Shown: piece after piece, positions 25,884 through 37,964 of the stretch
Layout of the letters: each line of letters begins with the position of its first letter
Numbering within the stretch: the first letter of the stretch is position 1
Origin: Tachypleus tridentatus
Taxonomy: Eukaryota; Arthropoda; Merostomata; Xiphosura; Limulidae
DNA: 64,000 nt
Assembly (NCBI RefSeq): GCF_004210375.1
Contig: NC_134829.1
Location: 57,900,107 to 57,964,106 of the forward strand
Direction: 5' to 3'
Made by a program: the position numbers and the translations under genes
The notes under the pieces: model-generated
What the model was told of the DNA's origin: nothing
The model's database searches: none
The model's input: only the letters and a program-made list of their open reading frames with translations

Positions 25884-26085
25884 TATGGCCAGGTGATTAG
25901 AGCTCTTGACTCGCAATCTGAGGGTCGTGGGTTCGAATCTCCGTCTCAACAAATGTATTCGCCTCTTCAGCCGCGGTAACGTTATATGTGACGGTCAATC
26001 CCACTATTCGTTGGCAAAAGAGTAACTCGAGAATTGGCGGTGGGCGGTGATGTCTACCTGCATTTCCTGTAGTTTTTCACACATC
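25884..26085 (+). mobile_element. SINE family 1, 3'-truncated
   Basis: Head TATGGCCAGGTGATTAGAGC, B-box GGGTTCGAATC and body to CGGTGGGCGGTGATG; the tail is lost. Confidence 0.85.
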
Positions 26086-26268
26086 AATATTTCGGTAACC
26101 TTGTAAACACGTTGAATCTGTGTTGTTAAAATATATTCACAAGAGTCAGTTGTCTACGTAAAAATAAGCTAACTTCAACAATTACTTCACAAAAATATGC
26201 TTATAATTCGAAATAAACTGAGCTGAATATGTGATTTCACATGTCATACGATGTTTCATATGACAAAT

Positions 26269-26412
26269 GACCCCGCATGACCAGGTTGTTAGGACGTTCA
26301 ACACGTCATCTGAGGGTCGCGATTTCGAATTCCCGGGCACCAAACATGCTCGACCTTTCAGGTGTTGGGACATTTATATGTAATGGTCAATCCCATTATT
26401 TCTTGGTAATCA
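26269..26412 (+). mobile_element. SINE family 1, head and part of body, diverged
   Basis: GACCCCGCATGACCAGGTTG, then GGGTCGCGATTTCGAATTCC and CATGCTCGACCTTTCAGG; older than its neighbours judging by substitutions. Confidence 0.75.
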
Positions 26413-26524
26413 CTAGTCCGGTTCCGATATATCAATCACAACGCCAGATTTGGGCCCCATAACAAATCTTTAGTGTATTATACATACTGACGTGTGTCTG
26501 TGTGTATTCTGAGACATTATTCCT

Positions 26525-26803
26525 GGCCCGGCATGGCCAGGTAGGTAAAGGCGTACGACTCGTAATCCGAGGGTTGCGGGTTCGCATCCCCGTGACACCA
26601 AACATGTTTGCCCTTTCAGCCGTGGGGGCGTTATAATGTGACGGTCAACCCCACAATTCGTTGGTAAACTAGTAGCCCAAGAGTTGGCGGTGGGTGGTAA
26701 TGACTAGCTGCCTTCCTTCTAGTCTTACACTGCTTAAATTAGGAATGGCTATCGCAGGTAGCCCTCGTGTAGCTTTGTGCGAAATTTATAACAAGGAAAC
26801 AAA
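26525..26803 (+). mobile_element. SINE family 1, full length
   Basis: GGCCCGGCATGGCCAGGTAG head, complete body and tail ending GTGCGAAATTTATAACAAGG. Confidence 0.92.
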
Positions 26804-27206
26804 CATATAACAAATATTATTATAATATGTACATCATGCATAAGATTGCTTATGATTCAGTTTCCTTTATTCAGGTGTTTAAATAAAACGTTCTGTGAAG
26901 AGCAAAAATTAGATTTGAAAAACTTACTAACATCGATTTCGTATTCGATGATTTTGTGTTCATGGCATTCATCAGAAAGAGTAATCTAGTTTCGCTGCAG
27001 TGAAGTAAAACATTAACATAGTAATAATTACACAAATAAAAAACATGTCAAACTGATTACGCGAGAAAAAAAAATGTAAGAAAGACATAAGGGACCAAAT
27101 AAGTATCTACCTGTAGGAAACAATCACAAAATTATTTGTAAATGTAACACGCGAAAAGAGATGTGAAGGCAGCGTCTGTGGTAGTGATCAATACGTTGCT
27201 TTTCAG

Positions 27207-27304
27207 CTCACCCATCACAGAGAGAGTTTAGTCATTCTGACCGGTCCAGAGGTCATCTCAGAGAAGGGCTAACAAGAGAAGAATATCCAGAGAGCCAAGT
27301 TCAA
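27207..27304 (+). CDS. pclo-like: Piccolo-like exon 7, with alternative donor at 27332
   Basis: Acceptor TTGCTTTTCAG, donor GTAAGA, 98 nt, phase 1 in and 0 out. Reads HPSQREFSHSDRSRGHLREG and ends PESQVQ. A 27-bp tandem duplication copies the end of the exon and the donor, so a second GTAAGA at 27332 would extend the exon by nine in-frame codons (VRTRESKVQ) without a stop. Which donor is used cannot be decided from sequence. The next exon is entered in phase 0 either way. Confidence 0.77.
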
Positions 27305-27336
27305 GTAAGAACTCGAGAGAGCAAAGTTCAAGTAAG
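27278..27336 (+). repeat. 27-bp tandem duplication of exon 7 end and donor
   Basis: GAGAGCCAAGTTCAAGTAAG is followed 27 bp later by GAGAGCAAAGTTCAAGTAAG. Both contain a GTAAGA donor in the same reading phase, since 27 is a multiple of three. Confidence 0.9.
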
Positions 27337-28289
27337 AACGTACGCAAGTTCAGTGTATGAAAATTGGTTTCACTTCTTGTGCATGAGTTGTCCTTTTTCA
27401 TTCTATAGATACAGTTTACTAGATGTGGTTTTATATTATATTTGATTATTTATATATTTGTTTATTTCCATATTAATGGTCTATGTCAATGTCTTCATAT
27501 TTTGCTGAATTCTAATACATATTTACGGTAGAAAAAGGCCTCATTATATCGTGTATGTATATATAGAAATACATATAAAATATATATACGTAATCGAATG
27601 ACTGTTGTAAAATGTCTTATTTCACTTTTTTTTTAAAAAAAAGGTAATTATTATCTACGTTCATTTAAAGCAGAGTTTCCCAAAATGGTCGCTATCGACT
27701 CCCTGGGGCCATGAGATTTTACAAGATGTGAATAAAGACCTATGTATCGATAGGGGGTCTAAAATAACTCCTGGATTAAAGATGGCGTACGTTTAGTAGC
27801 AACAGCGAGCGAAAGTTACAGTCTTATTCGTTTGTTTCCTAATGATTATATTATGATGAATAAAGGTTGATTACACATTGAATGTTCATGAATGTGAATT
27901 TTCGCTCATAATTTATATTCCAAGAATTTAATGTGGAAGTTACATCAAAAATTAAAGCATGACTTCTGAGCTTTTAAAACAAAACTATTTTTGGTAATTT
28001 ATTCGGGCTGTCACCCCGAATTTTTCTGCAGGGTTCTGTTGTTTGTTAAACGTTTTACACCAATAAAAGGTTTACGTAATTGAGCCGAAAGTTTCTACGT
28101 TAATTAAAACAAAACAAAAAACACTAAAAACTAAAACAGTAGTGGTGATGATAGTTTTGGTAAATAATTTAATACAAATATGAGAACTCACGTTAAAACT
28201 CTAGTTTTTATTACTCATTTCATTTAAATACATAAATGTCTACGAATCCATAACAAGAATTGTTTCTCTTGATGACAATAAACTTGAAA

Positions 28290-29035
28290 TAAAAATGTAT
28301 CTCATAACGGCTGGTATGGGTATTAACACTTTTACTGATAAGGAGAGAACAGCGTTTCGATCTTCCTAGGTCATCTTCAGGTTAAAAAAGAGAGAGTTTG
28401 AATGTGACCGTTCACGGACACATGTCTTAGGAACATCAGCAGAAACATAACAAACATTTGGCAAAAACTAATAACAAAATATGACATTTCAGTTAATACC
28501 AAATTTATTCAAAAACCAGGTAGAAAACGGAAGTCCATACTATGTAAAAATTACAACATAATTTATAAAATACAATACAACAACTGCCACGACTTCTATA
28601 CTGGAGAAATAAGCAGAAAAATGGAAACTAGATTCAAATAACACAAACAACACCTTCACACGTTTTTGAACACTGCAACTAAAATAAACACAACATAACC
28701 ATAGAAAACACCCAAATAGTAAGTAGGGAAAAAAATAAAAACAAACGCAAAATCAAAGAAGCCTTACTTATATAGCAACTAAAACCAAAATTAAACCAAT
28801 ATAAAGGAACATCTTTATACCTGTACTAATTGATAACCTAACATCCATCTGCAACGCCCCCTATAATCCCGTACCCGTTTATACTCTCGTCCTTAAGACA
28901 TGTGTTCGCCAACGGTCACATTCAAATTCTCTCTTTCTTAACCTGAAGGTGACCTAGGAAGGTCGAAACGTTGTTCTATCCTTATTATTAAAGTGTTAAT
29001 ACCCATACCAGACATTCTGAGATACAAGACTTGTG
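28290..29035. mobile_element. Penelope-like element remnant: GIY-YIG fragment between inverted repeats
   Basis: The plus strand around 28560-28650 reads IYKIQYNNCHDFYTGEISRK, then METRFK and a stop. This is the shape of the GIY-YIG endonuclease found at the C-terminus of Penelope-like retroelements. It is flanked by an inverted repeat of about 130 bp. The left arm (28297-28435) contains CCTAGGTCATCTTCAGG, and the right arm (28893-29030) contains CCTGAAGGTGACCTAGG and continues GAAGGTCGAAACGTTGTTC. Stops and indels show it is dead. The arms probably correspond to terminal repeats of the element in opposite orientation. Confidence 0.6.
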
Positions 29036-29426
29036 TCTCTCCTATTTATGTGTCGTTGAGTACAATGTTTGAAATGCTGATACCAAACTATCTAGAATTC
29101 AGTTACTGCTTAAAATATCAGGAAAATACAGAAGTTCTGAACCGAAAAGTGAAAAACAAACATTTGGAAGTTTTCATCTCGTACGTACGAGATACTGTTT
29201 AAGTAATTACTGAAGGTAAAAATTTGATACCAAAACCTTGACAATATGGCCCAAGTAAACCTTTACGTTGTGATTCACGAAGGATCCATTTTAATATAAA
29301 GTTATCATTAAAAACGTGTAATATTCTTTTTACAGTAACACCAATGTGACTTCTAGGTGTTCGTACCGAACACCTTCAACCTTCAAATTGACGGTTCAGT
29401 AACTGTTATGAAACTGAAACGAAATT

Positions 29427-30797
29427 ATGAAACAAACACACTAACTAATTTTTATTTATGAACAAACACGCTAACTAATTTTCATTTATGTAACAAACAC
29501 GCTAACTAATTTTCATTTATGAAACAAACACGCTAACTAATTTTCATTTATGAAACAAACACACAAACTAATTTTCATTTATGTAACAAACACGCTAACT
29601 AATTTTCATTTATGAAACAAACACGCTAACTAATTTTCATTTATGAAACAAACACGCTAATTAATTTTCATTTATGAAACAAACACGCTAACTAATTTTC
29701 ATTTATGAAACAAACACGCTAATTAATTTTCATTTATGAAACAAACACGCTAACTAATTTTCATTTATGAAACAAACACGCTAATTAATTTTCATTTATG
29801 AAACAAACACGCTAACTAATTTTCATTTATGAAACAAACACGCTAATTAATTTTCATTTATGAAACAAACACGCTAATTAATTTTCATTTATGTAACAAA
29901 CACGCTAACTAATTTTCATTTATGTAACAAACACGCTAACTAATTTTCATTTATGTAACAAACACGCTAACTAATTTTCATTTATGAAACAAACACGCTA
30001 ACTAATTTTCATTTATGAAACAAACACGCTAATTAATTTTCATTTATGAAACAAACACGCTAACTAATTTTCATTTATGAAACAAACACGCTAATTAATT
30101 TTCATTTATGAAACAAACACGCTAACTAATTTTCATTTATGAAACAAACACGCTAATTAATTTTCATTTATGAAACAAACACGCTAACTAATTTTCATTT
30201 ATGAAACAAACACGCTAACTAATTTTCATTTATGAAACAAACACGCTAATTAATTTTCATTTATGAAACAAACACGCTAACTAATTTTCATTTATGAAAC
30301 AAACACGCTAACTAATTTTCATTTATGAAACAAACACGTTAACTAATTTTCATTTATGTAACAAACACGCTAATTAATTTTCATTTATGAAACAAACACG
30401 CTAACTAATTTTCATTTATGAAACAAACACGCTAATTAATTTTCATTTATGAAACAAACACGCTAACTAATTTTCATTTATGAAACAAACACGCTAACTA
30501 ATTTTTATTTATGTAACAAACACGCTAACTAATTTTCATTTATGAAACAAACACGCTAATTAATTTTCATTTATGAAACAAACACGCTAGCTAATTTTCA
30601 TTTATGAAACAAACACGCTAATTAATTTTCATTTATGAAACAAACACGCTAACTAATTTTCATTTATGAAACAAACACGCTAACTAATTTTCATTTATGA
30701 AACAAACACGCTAACTAATTTTCATTTATGAAACAAACACGCTAACTAATTTTCATTTATGAAACAAACACATTAACTAATTTTTAGTTATGAAATA
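29427..30797. repeat. 31-bp satellite array, about 44 copies
   Basis: Unit ATGAAACAAACACGCTAACT followed by AATTTTCATTT. Two main variants, CTAACTAAT and CTAATTAAT, alternate over long stretches (a dimeric order), with a minor ATGTAAC variant. Lies in intron 7 between exons 7 and 8. Confidence 0.97.
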
Positions 30798-31030
30798 ATC
30801 CTTATGGACTCACCAGCTAATTGTTATCGATAAGATAGTTTCTAAAATTAGACATATCTGTCGTACAATTTATGTATTTACTTATATCTTACGCACAAGA
30901 TAACAATTTCCATTTTTTCACCTTGGGGTTCAGAACTTCATAACTTGCGTGGTGTTTAATATTTGAGATTACTCGTTTATGCGATATTAATATGTAAAAT
31001 AAATAGATTATTCAATATTCAATGGTTCAG

Positions 31031-31121
31031 GAGAGAAGCTCACCTCGAAGGCGACACCAATACGATTTTCCAGTTAAAAGAATCCTGTTGACTCGAGATC
31101 CGAAGGATCGGTTTGTAAAGG
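31031..31121 (+). CDS. pclo-like: Piccolo-like exon 8, start of PDZ domain
   Basis: Acceptor AATGGTTCAG, donor GTAAGA, 91 nt, phase 0 in and 1 out. Reads ERSSPRRRHQYDFPVKRILL, then TRDPKDRFVKG. The KRILLTRDPKDR segment is the first beta strand and conserved lead-in to the Piccolo PDZ, where vertebrates have a similar ITRDSKD sequence. The frame joins smoothly into the carboxylate-binding loop encoded by exon 9. The match to the family and good splice sites make this exon secure even though it is short. Confidence 0.9.
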
Positions 31122-31904
31122 GTAAGATAATATTTGACCAAATAAAAAGACAATAATTCAGACATTTTGTTAACAATATTGCTAAAGCTCTTCTGAGGAT
31201 TACTAACCTGGACAAACGTCTGATAGACCATTCTGAAAAGACTTAAAAAATGAAATAATAACAGATATACACGTATATATAAACACAAACTCAAATAGTT
31301 AGAAACGTTTATCCGTTTACCCAGTCAAGGGTATCTAATCAATCACAGTAAATTTCAAAAATCAATTCGCCAGCCGCCAGTGTACTCCGTCCTCGAGCCA
31401 AGGTCTGGCTCACTTCACTTTCGCCGCTTTCGTCCAGTTCTCCCGTCCTTCCTCTCACTCACAAATACACCACTCCATTTTTTGAAATGTTAAAAATAAA
31501 GTAAAAATTCCACGGATATTTTAAAACATTTCTCATGTAAAGGGGACGAAGAGGAACTACAAAGTTCCTGAACACCCCAGTTGGAGAGAGAACTCTTCTG
31601 ATTTCTCTCTCTCTAAACTAAACCCCTGCCACGTTAGTTTGAGTTTTGAGTTAGAAACGTACCTAACTATTGGGTGTATTTGAGAGATTGTGTTCGAAAA
31701 TTATGTCAATAAAACTGTTTATTTGTATTTCACCGACAAGAACATTCAACTTCTTTCTACTTGGCACACACTATGCCTAAAACTTACTTTAACAAAGCTG
31801 TTTATTGGTGGTTCGGGTGTTCGGCTAATAATATGCGATTTGCTGGTCAAAACCCATCACCGAATGTGCTTGTTGTGGGAGGGGATTATAAATCATCACC
31901 CTTC

Positions 31905-32018
31905 TCGACATGATAACGGTAAATTAACGGACCTACAACGCTAAAATCCGGGGTTCGATTCCCCGAGGTGGACACAGTAGCTAGCTCAATGTAGCCTTGT
32001 TTTAAACAAACAAAAAAC
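31905..32018 (+). mobile_element. SINE family 3 copy
   Basis: GACCTACAACGCTAAAATCC, GGGGTTCGATTCCCCGAGG and a short AGCTAGCTCAATGTAGCC tail. Confidence 0.8.
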
Positions 32019-32069
32019 ACGAATGAAACAAACTTACATAATTGTAAGACTTACAAATATAATTGTCCA

Positions 32070-32185
32070 TCGTTGGGACAACGGTAAATTTAAGAACTTA
32101 CAACACTAAAATACGGGGTTTGAATCCCCCGGATTAGTAGATGTAACAGATAGTCCAACATGGATTTGCTTTAACAATCAAACCA
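32070..32185 (+). mobile_element. SINE family 3 copy, diverged
   Basis: ACTTACAACACTAAAATACG, GGGGTTTGAATCCCCC and ACAGATAGTCCAACATGG; in the same direction as the copy about 100 bp upstream. The rest of intron 8 is unassigned. Confidence 0.75.
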
Positions 32186-32276
32186 ATATAATACATTATT
32201 ATTACTGCATATTTTATTATTTTGAATGCAGTTTAATTAAAATAAACCTGTCTTTTTTCATTGTTTTTCTTTACAG

Positions 32277-32402
32277 GAAACGGATTTGGTTTAGAAATTA
32301 TTGGTGGCAAAGAAATTCCTGACAATAACGGAATGACGGGAGCATATATTGCTAAAATATATCCCAGCGTCATGGTTGGTACTTTGGGAGAGGTTGCAGA
32401 AG
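32277..32402 (+). CDS. pclo-like: Piccolo-like exon 9, core of PDZ domain
   Basis: Acceptor TTTTTCTTTACAG, donor GTAGAT, 126 nt, phase 1 in and out. Encodes GNGFGLEIIGGKEIPDNNG and then GAYIAKIYPSVMVGTLGEVAEG. GFGL is the ligand carboxylate-binding loop of the PDZ fold. GGKEIP and GAYIAKI are shared with Piccolo/Fife. The usual PGGSA segment is replaced by PSVMVG, an odd but conservative-length difference. The domain binds C-terminal or internal peptides of presynaptic partners in this family. Confidence 0.93.
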
Positions 32403-33568
32403 GTAGATACAAAAAATATTCTAGAAAATGCAACATTAACATGTATGCCTACTTTTGTACGCCCCTGTGGTTAAAACATTATTCACTGTTACCTAACAAG
32501 ATACTGTTGTATGGAAAGACGTAAAGCTACAAAATCGAGAACCCAAAAGTTTCGTTTTTAAATTTATAATTTTCGTTAATTATGATTGTTTTCTACTTTT
32601 CTACACATATCAAATGTGAGAAAAAGTGAAAAAGGAATGGTTTATAACATAACACTTTCATTTATTCATCAATTTAAATTTCTAATGCATCACTCGAGTA
32701 GGGGTATTTCGTATTAACTTCAATAGCTTTTGGTTTTTTTGCCTCCTTTTTCTTGTTTAGCAGTTTCAATTACTTCAACATTTTTCCAGCATTTTTCTGG
32801 AGTTTGTTATCTGTATAGCTTTAGAATAAATTCAACAAAATTTTTCCGTTCCCAGAAATTTTCCAGTTTTTTTATTTTTATTTTTAATTTAAAGATGCCG
32901 TTAAGATATTATTATTTTGTTTTGTTCTTTTTAAGATGGCGCTGTTGTCGTCAGGAAACGATTCTCAAAATATAAGTGATTTTTCTTCTTTCATTTAATT
33001 GGAAAAAGGGCACAAAAATAACAATCAGAAAGGCTTAACATTAACAAGAATGATACTAAGTGAATTGAAAGAGGTCGCCACAGGTCTTTAAATACGTTTA
33101 ATATGGGAATCAAAGTCACAGCAATATAATGTTAATACTTTTGACATCAGTAAAAGAAAACAACATAAAAATAAGAGTTCAAATAAATTATCCTTTTGTT
33201 TTCATTTACATATAACTAGTTTTTGCTTCAATATCGTTGTGGTTATGTTTATTTATTTTCAATTATACAACGTTTAATAATATTGCTCAAGAAATTAGTT
33301 TCGCTTTCAACTATTACGATTTTGTGACTAAAGGTAGATTTTTGGTTATATGTATTTCTATCAATCTAACATACAGATTATTTGGATAAAAGACACTTAT
33401 TTGAACGTGCGATTTTCAGAAAACTTTACTCTTTTCATTAAAAAATAATAATACAATAAAATTGAAAGCTGTTCCGACATCAGCTTTAAGTAGCACCATC
33501 ATAAGCAACAATGCACTTTTTTTTATGTCGGACGTTTTGTGAAATATATATTTTCTTCTATACTGCAG
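32403..33568 (+). other. Intron 9 of the Piccolo-like gene, nothing else seen
   Basis: T-rich, without arrays or SINEs, one of the few introns free of them. Intron 10 (33678-34738) holds only the old SINE at 34077. Confidence 0.6.
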
Positions 33569-33677
33569 GTGATCAGGTACTGGAATGGAATGGAATTACT
33601 TTAAATGGCAAAACGTTCGAAGAAGTTAAACGGATCATTGCGTCTTCTGAAGATGAAGTAGAAATGGTTATCCGGAG
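33569..33677 (+). CDS. pclo-like: Piccolo-like exon 10, end of PDZ domain
   Basis: Acceptor TTCTATACTGCAG, donor GTAATA, 109 nt, phase 1 in and 2 out. Encodes GDQVLEWNGITLNGKTFEEV, then KRIIASSEDEVEMVIR. QVLEWNG is the diagnostic strand of RIM/Piccolo PDZ domains, and EEVKRII forms the second helix lining the peptide groove. With exons 8 and 9 it gives a PDZ of normal size, about 85-90 residues. The phase-2 end joins exon 11 to give IRSDLNV, close to the RLDLN that follows the PDZ in vertebrate Piccolo. Confidence 0.94.
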
Positions 33678-34076
33678 GTAATATTTAGAATAATCAGAAC
33701 TGATATATTTTTAATTCAGTCGTTATTATTAAGTTTAATCTTGCAATCTGTTTCACTGTTGTCGTTTATGAGCGTTTGGTTCTATTTTTTTTCGCCCTAC
33801 ATACCAGATTTTTCCATGTATTTGTTTAAGACGTTTCAGTTTCAATAGTGTTTTTAAAACTTACTGCAGTGTCTAGCATAACACTTGCGTGTATCAGAAA
33901 AGTGTTGTTTTGCCGTTTCGCCTCGTGTAAAACCACACAGATAGGTATTTCAGGAATTTCACATACTCTTTACGAACTGGCTAAAGCGGCTATATTGAAA
34001 CACTTTTATCTGCACACGCGTTGTTATAAGCGAAACAAAAATATGCAAGTAATATCCACAGTTAAGGACTACTATT

Positions 34077-34281
34077 CATGGTTTTGTAGTGGCTAGGGCC
34101 TTCGACTTGCAGTCTAAGGGTTGTGGGTTCGAACCTCATCCTCAGATATGCTTGCACTTTCACCCATGGAGTGTTATACTGTAACAATAAATTCCAGAAA
34201 TAGTAGTATATTACTTTAAAATTAGAGACAGCTAGCGCAAAAATCCCTTCACCAGCTTTGTGCGAATTTAAAAACAAACAA
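34077..34281 (+). mobile_element. SINE family 1, old diverged copy
   Basis: GTAGTGGCTAGGGCCTTCGA head with GGGTTCGAACCTC B-box, shortened body and GCTTTGTGCGAATTT tail, in intron 10. Confidence 0.7.
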
Positions 34282-34738
34282 GCAAAATAATATTCGTAAT
34301 ATGAAACAATCAAAGAGTGACAGTAAAATATACAATAATGTGGTATAAACACTATCAATATGTTTTTTTTTTTATTTTACCCCATATATATGATATGACA
34401 ATTGTTCCTATTGTTATAATAGGAAGGTATGGAACGGAGACAACGTGTCTTTGCGTATGTTAATTACGTGGAGTCATGAACGTAGTTTTCAAATCATTTC
34501 CAGTCGTAGTTTTTGAGAACATATTCACACAATATATTTATGAGAAGTTGAAGTTTCTCGAGTGAGGTTTAATTTTTAATAATTTCAACTCCATTTTAGG
34601 TCATAAATCACCCTAGTGACCGTATCTATAACTAAAAGTTCCCATGTTTAAAATTTCCATAGGGCAGAAGTTATTAGAGCAACCACAGTATCTTGAGTAA
34701 CATATTAACATGAACCCAATTACCATTTTCTCTCGCAG

Positions 34739-35037
34739 TGATCTAAACGTCATTAAACCGCAAGGAGTGAGTCACGTGCAACGACATACCCCAAATCGTG
34801 GATTTAGACCTTTCGATGACTCTGGTCCAGGCCAGGGTCACAACCCGCGTGGATCTAGTGGGAGACCTAGAGACTTTGGAAGACTCTCCCCAGAACGAGG
34901 CTATTATAGTAGAAATAATGGTTCCAGAAGTGTGTGGAAGCGTAACCATCCTGAAAATGTAGCATCGTCACAGTTGTATAACCAAAACTCTCGGACCGGC
35001 AATCTCGATCGTTTAGACTCTCCTGGTGGTTATCCGG
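34739..35037 (+). CDS. pclo-like: Piccolo-like exon 11, linker after PDZ
   Basis: Acceptor TTTCTCTCGCAG, donor GTAGGT, 299 nt, phase 2 in and 1 out. Reads SDLNVIKPQGVSHVQRH and continues Gly/Arg/Ser/Asn-rich (SSGRPRDFGRLSPERGYYSR). No fold recognised; this is the expected disordered linker between PDZ and C2A. A stop (TAG) appears within a few codons past the donor, so splicing is required. Confidence 0.87.
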
Positions 35038-36351
35038 GTAGGTTATGTTAGAATACAGTACTGAAGCGTTGTGATATTTTGTGGATACTTTTATGGTTTC
35101 AACAAAAAAAAATTTTCTTTCTATTAATTAGACGTTACACGATTCCAAGTTGTTATGTTTTGTGCATTGTAATTGAAATTGTAACTAATTATTGAGATAC
35201 TCTTTGTGTGTTCTTACAAATCGTTTCAAACTGCCCAGGTGATTTATATAGAGAATAACGAACATTTTTTGGCTTGTTTGTGGCTTGTACTCCTCAATAA
35301 AGCACAGATGGTCAGGCTGTTAAAATATTGCTTTGGACAATCAGATGTAAACAGATTGTGTGGCTATGAAGCTTCCGCTGATAATACGGATGATATCTGA
35401 CCAATAGAAATAAAGCAGAAAGATTAATTAATTCCGAGAGCCGCGGACCCCAGAATAATTGAGGAAATGGTGTTCTAGAACGAATAAGTAGAATAATTGC
35501 AACGAGTAATGATAGCGTCACAGAAAACATTGATATACAAGAAAACAAGTTTCGTAATAGTATGACCAGCAAGAATAAAGATGTAGGAGAAATGATGTGT
35601 AAAATCATCAACTGAGAATAAGTCCTGCATTGGAAGAGGTTTTGAGTTAGATACCAGTGGGAACGAAACAACTAGAAATTGAAGACAGAGTTCTTTAACC
35701 AATAAGAATGCTAATGTGAAGGGAAAATAAAACACCTTGTAACAAAGAGAAGGACAACAGTAGCAAAGCCAAAAACCTTTGAATGAGATAGTATAAGGAA
35801 TAACATATACGTTATCAACAGAGAAAGGCAGAAAGCGTCTTACGCCAACAGAAAAAACATTTAGGACTTCAATAAAATCTTATTATAACAGCTCCAGGAA
35901 CTCAAGTGAGCAAGTAACATGAAAACGCATAAAAGAGGGCGAATTCTGGGTGTTATTTTGTTTAGATGTTACATCAGAAAAAGAAAAGAAAAATAAGAAA
36001 CAAAAAAATTAATTCTGTCTGTTTCTACGACGTTATGTGTCTTTCGAATGATTTTCAATTAGACTGTACCATAAAGAAAATGTACAGTTAGTAAATGTAA
36101 GGTGTAAGCTAATAATAAGAATATATCTATTCATGTTCTCCTATATAGAACTGGTCTCGTTTTTTCCAGCCATTAGCATTTTTTCTTCTCAATAACATAT
36201 AAATATATACATACATATATAACATAAAAATACGTTTTTATTACGATATACACGTGTACAAAAGTACAAATAGTATAATTTTAAATTCAAAATGTCTACG
36301 ACTATAGCACTCAAAAGCTTTGGGGGTATTCCGTCTGTTATACACATATAC
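35038..36351 (+). other. Intron 11, left part, unassigned
   Basis: A purine-rich stretch (about 35400-36000) with frames broken by stops on both strands. No feature recognised. The right part of the intron holds the hairpin, the 220-bp duplication and a 31-bp array; 37458-37964 is unassigned. Confidence 0.5.
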
Positions 36352-36407
36352 AATTATCACAAATAGATCCCAACCCTTTATTGAGTTGGGATCTATTTGT
36401 GATAATT
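36352..36407. repeat. Perfect 23-bp inverted repeat (hairpin)
   Basis: AATTATCACAAATAGATCCC plus AAC (36352-36374) is the exact reverse complement of 36385-36407, with a 10-nt loop. The right arm runs into the first copy of the 220-bp duplication. Confidence 0.9.
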
Positions 36408-36834
36408 CACAGTATCCAGTATAACACTACCAATCAACGTCTATTTGATCAACTACCCTCGATTTCTATCGAAAATTATCACTCAATCTCTTCCTTTCTT
36501 TAGTAATTTTAATAATACGTGGTTGTGTAATTTTTATTTATAAGTATTAAGTATTATAAGTGTACACACCAACACGTACATGGTACTGCTAGGAAATCTG
36601 TAACACAATATTATATTTGTGATAATTCACAGTATCCAGTATAACACTACCAATCAACGTCTATTTGATCAACTACCCTCGATTTCTATCGAAAATTATC
36701 ACTCAATCTCTTCCTTTCTTTAGTAATTTTAATAATACGTGGTTGTGTAATTTTTATTTATAAGTATTAAGTATTATAAGTGTACACACCAACACGTACA
36801 TGGTACTGCTAGGAAATCTGTAACACAATATTAT
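36395..36834. repeat. 220-bp tandem duplication, two near-identical copies
   Basis: 36395-36614 and 36615-36834 read the same base for base as far as I can check by eye (both start ATTTGTGATAATTCACAG and end TAACACAATATTAT). A recent duplication or an assembly duplicate. Confidence 0.93.
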
Positions 36835-37457
36835 AGAATAATACTATTTTATGTCTCTAGTGGTAATAATAATACTATTTTATGTCTCTAGTGGTAATAA
36901 TAATACTATTTTATGTCTCTAGTGGTAATTATAATACTATTTTATGTCTCTAGTGGTAATAATAATACTATTTTATGTCTCTAGTGGTAATTATAATACT
37001 ATTTTATGTCTCTAGTGGTAATATTAATACTATTTTATGTCTCTAGTGGTAATTATAATACTATTTTATGTCTCTAGTGGTAATAATAATACTATTTTAT
37101 GTCTCTAGTGGTAATAATAATACTATTTTATGTCTCTAGTGGTAATAATAATACTATTTTATGTCTCTAGTGGTAATTATAATACTATTTTATGTCTCTA
37201 GTGGAAATAATAATACTATTTTATGTCTCTAGTGGTAATAATAATACTATTTTATGTCTCTAGTGGTAATAATAATACTATTTTATGTCTCTAGTGGTAA
37301 TAATAATACTATTTTATGTCTCTAGTGGTAATAATAATACTATTTTATGTCTCTAGTGGTAATAATAATACTATTTTATGTCTCTAGTGGTAATAATAAT
37401 ACTATTTTATGTCTCTAGTGGTAATAATAATACTATTTTATGTCTCTAGTGGTAATT
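36835..37457. repeat. 31-bp satellite array, about 20 copies
   Basis: Unit ATACTATTTTATGTCTCTAG followed by TGGTAATAATA, with TAATTATA as the main variant. Directly abuts the 220-bp duplication. Unrelated in sequence to the other 31-bp array. Confidence 0.96.
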
Positions 37458-37964
37458 ATCATGCCCACAACCGGCTGTAAATGATAAGTGGTAATGGTAC
37501 ATTGTGGGTGCTAGCACCCAGTTCTTAGAGCCTTAATTATCTGTATCTTACTGTCTTGTTTTGCATCTACTAATCTGATTGTGTCTGATGGACGGAATGT
37601 CCTCAGTGCTTTTGAGTGTTGTGGCTTCCGTCACTTTTACTTTAAAGTGACCACATTTATATTCCTGTATAAATAATACCATTTTACATTATTTTGTTAC
37701 AGTTTTACTTGCGCAATCGCTTACATTTGTATTTTTACATAATTATCTCACCAAGGCAAAACAGCTACCAATAATCGACTGTATACCTTTGATATAACAC
37801 AAAGAAGAGTGATATATATCTCCGCGTGTGTGCCAATTAAACTATCTCATCCGTATTCCATATAGTTATGTATGTAGGGAAAGAGATAGATAAACGTGCA
37901 TCACTATTATTTTATATCTAATTTCGAAAATTAAATCCACTTTTATCCTTATCGTGGGTTCCAG

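Noticed and set aside
27665-27760. CAGAGTTTCCCAAAATGG resembling a hAT transposon terminus
   Set aside because: I found no matching inverted end and no 8-bp target duplication; one short end is not enough.
28993-29202. Plus-strand 69-codon frame next to the Penelope-like remnant
   Set aside because: It starts inside the right inverted repeat and shows no similarity I recognise; likely chance.
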